Source: Candidatus Latescibacterota bacterium
Lineage (GTDB): Bacteria > JAAXHH01 > JABIQT01
NCBI GenBank assembly: GCA_018667995.1
Contig: JABIQT010000988.1
Location: 1 to 6,039 of the forward strand
DNA: 6,039 bases
Direction of reading: 5' to 3'
Positions 5,434-6,039 of this stretch are shown here, piece after piece. Made by a program: the position numbers and the translations under genes. Numbering within the stretch: the stretch's first letter is position 1; each line of letters starts with the position of its first letter. The notes under the pieces are model-generated. The model saw nothing but the letters and a program-made list of their open reading frames with translations, was not told the origin of the DNA and did not search any database.

Positions 5434-5517
5434 GCCGCATTCGGTACTGCCCGCAAAAAACTCCGAAGGTATTCAGACTGCATCATGTCTAACCCCTTGT
5501 GAATCCCAGATGAGATT

Positions 5518-5559
5518 GCCATAAGTTTTTCCTATGGCCTGCACACTCGCAGGCGGGAG
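5518..5559 (+). promoter_or_regulatory. Two overlapping hairpins before the anti-sigma gene
   Basis: Hairpin 1 is GCCATA (5518-5523) with TATGGC (5533-5538) around a 9-base T-rich loop. Hairpin 2 is GCCTGC (5537-5542) with GCAGGC (5549-5554) around six bases. They share bases 5537-5538, so both cannot form fully at once. Hairpin 2 ends directly against the ribosome site GGGAG (5555-5559) of the anti-sigma gene. This could tune translation or transcript continuation; neither hairpin is followed by a T-run. Confidence 0.4.
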
Positions 5560-5565
5560 CTCTTG

Positions 5566-6039
5566 ATGAACCATCAGAAGATCCAAGAAAAGTTCATCCT
5601 CTTAATGGACAATCAGGTGAACGAGTCCGAGCGGATCTCAATTCAGTCGCACCTTGAAGCTTGCGGGGAATGCCGTGCATATTTTGACGCGCTTTCACGT
5701 GCTTGGGAACAAGTTCCTGTTCCACAGGATGCCCCCGAGTTCCTCTGGACGCGCCTTCAGGCACGCATTCAAGCGTCCCAGAGACCCTCATCGGTCGCGG
5801 ATACGCTGTTATCAGGCCTGGGCGTCTGGGCTCGCCCCGCTTTCATGGTCGTTACACTTACAGTAGGCATTCTCATTGGCTCATATATAGGCAGCATACC
5901 TGATGCTGCGCCCACAACCGCCAATGCCCAAATAGCGGGTCAGGACAATGATGCTGCGCTTAACGCCTTCTACCCCGAGTCGCTTAATAGTGTTTCACCC
6001 GAGATGGTAGATTTGGCCGATATGGAAGTGGAGTACGTG
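5566..6039 (+). CDS. Zinc-binding membrane anti-sigma factor (3' truncated)
   Basis: The frame opens at ATG 5566 and stays open to the right edge (158 codons seen, no stop). The N-terminal part has the zinc anti-sigma motif HLEACGEC (H29, C33, C36; HxxxCxxC), followed by RAYFDAL, as in the putative zinc-finger (zf-HC2) domain that wraps around an ECF sigma factor. A single hydrophobic segment (about 92-111, FMVVTLTVGILIGSYIGSI) follows and would place the rest outside the cytoplasm. The visible outer part is acidic (DNDAALNAFYPESL, DLADMEVEY) and has no recognised domain. It should bind the sigma factor encoded just upstream and release it on an envelope or redox signal. The start is supported by GGGAG at 5555-5559, 6 nt before ATG. 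Sigma and anti-sigma genes often overlap or nearly touch; here 132 bp with hairpins separates them. The real length is unknown. Confidence 0.87.
   Translation, partial: MNHQKIQEKFILLMDNQVNESERISIQSHLEACGECRAYFDALSRAWEQVPVPQDAPEFLWTRLQARIQASQRPSSVADTLLSGLGVWARPAFMVVTLTVGILIGSYIGSIPDAAPTTANAQIAGQDNDAALNAFYPESLNSVSPEMVDLADMEVEYV

Noticed and set aside
5465-5492. ECF-like promoter before the anti-sigma gene (GAAGG, 17 bases, GTCTAA)
   Set aside because: The -35 part matches GGAAC-type elements poorly; too weak to list as a feature.

Overview
The window looks like chromosomal DNA of an uncultured or environmental bacterium with moderate GC content. It has ordinary Shine-Dalgarno sites (AAGGAG, GGGAG), sigma-70-like promoters and ATG starts. 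Two phytanoyl-CoA dioxygenase (PhyH) family genes, a Gfo/Idh/MocA oxidoreductase and an ECF sigma/zinc anti-sigma pair so close together recall marine or soil Planctomycetota, Poribacteria, Latescibacterota or similar lineages. This placement is inferred from gene content only and is weak. No rRNA, tRNA, CRISPR, transposase or phage gene was seen.

Layout: the 3' end of a PA0069-type radical SAM gene (+) is followed by a hairpin that can terminate in both directions. An SRPBCC-fold gene (-) comes next. A divergent control region with two similar dyads lies between it and a two-gene unit (+): PhyH dioxygenase with an intact HxD motif, then a HAD phosphatase 23 bp downstream. That unit converges with a second PhyH-family gene (-) that lacks the acidic iron ligand. 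The second PhyH gene is divergently transcribed from a Gfo/Idh/MocA oxidoreductase (+); their two predicted promoters share the same -10 bases. Then come an ECF sigma factor (+) and, 132 bp later, a membrane anti-sigma factor with an HxxxCxxC zinc motif that runs off the right edge.

Working model (inference): positions 458-4731 are a small-molecule metabolism neighbourhood. Two Fe/2-oxoglutarate-type enzymes, an NAD(P)-dependent sugar- or polyol-type dehydrogenase, a phosphatase and a lipid-like ligand-binding protein could act on related organic substrates; the substrate cannot be read from the sequence. Positions 4732-6039 are a regulatory module in which the anti-sigma factor would hold the sigma factor at the membrane until an envelope or redox signal arrives. 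Whether that sigma factor controls the metabolic genes is unknown.

The most interesting parts are non-coding or at active-site level: the overlapping divergent promoters, the perfect 16-bp palindrome over the sigma start codon with a matching half-site upstream, the two mutually exclusive hairpins before the anti-sigma gene, and the HGG motif in the second PhyH protein. No non-coding stretch exceeds 300 bases; the longest (3355-3570) holds the divergent promoters.
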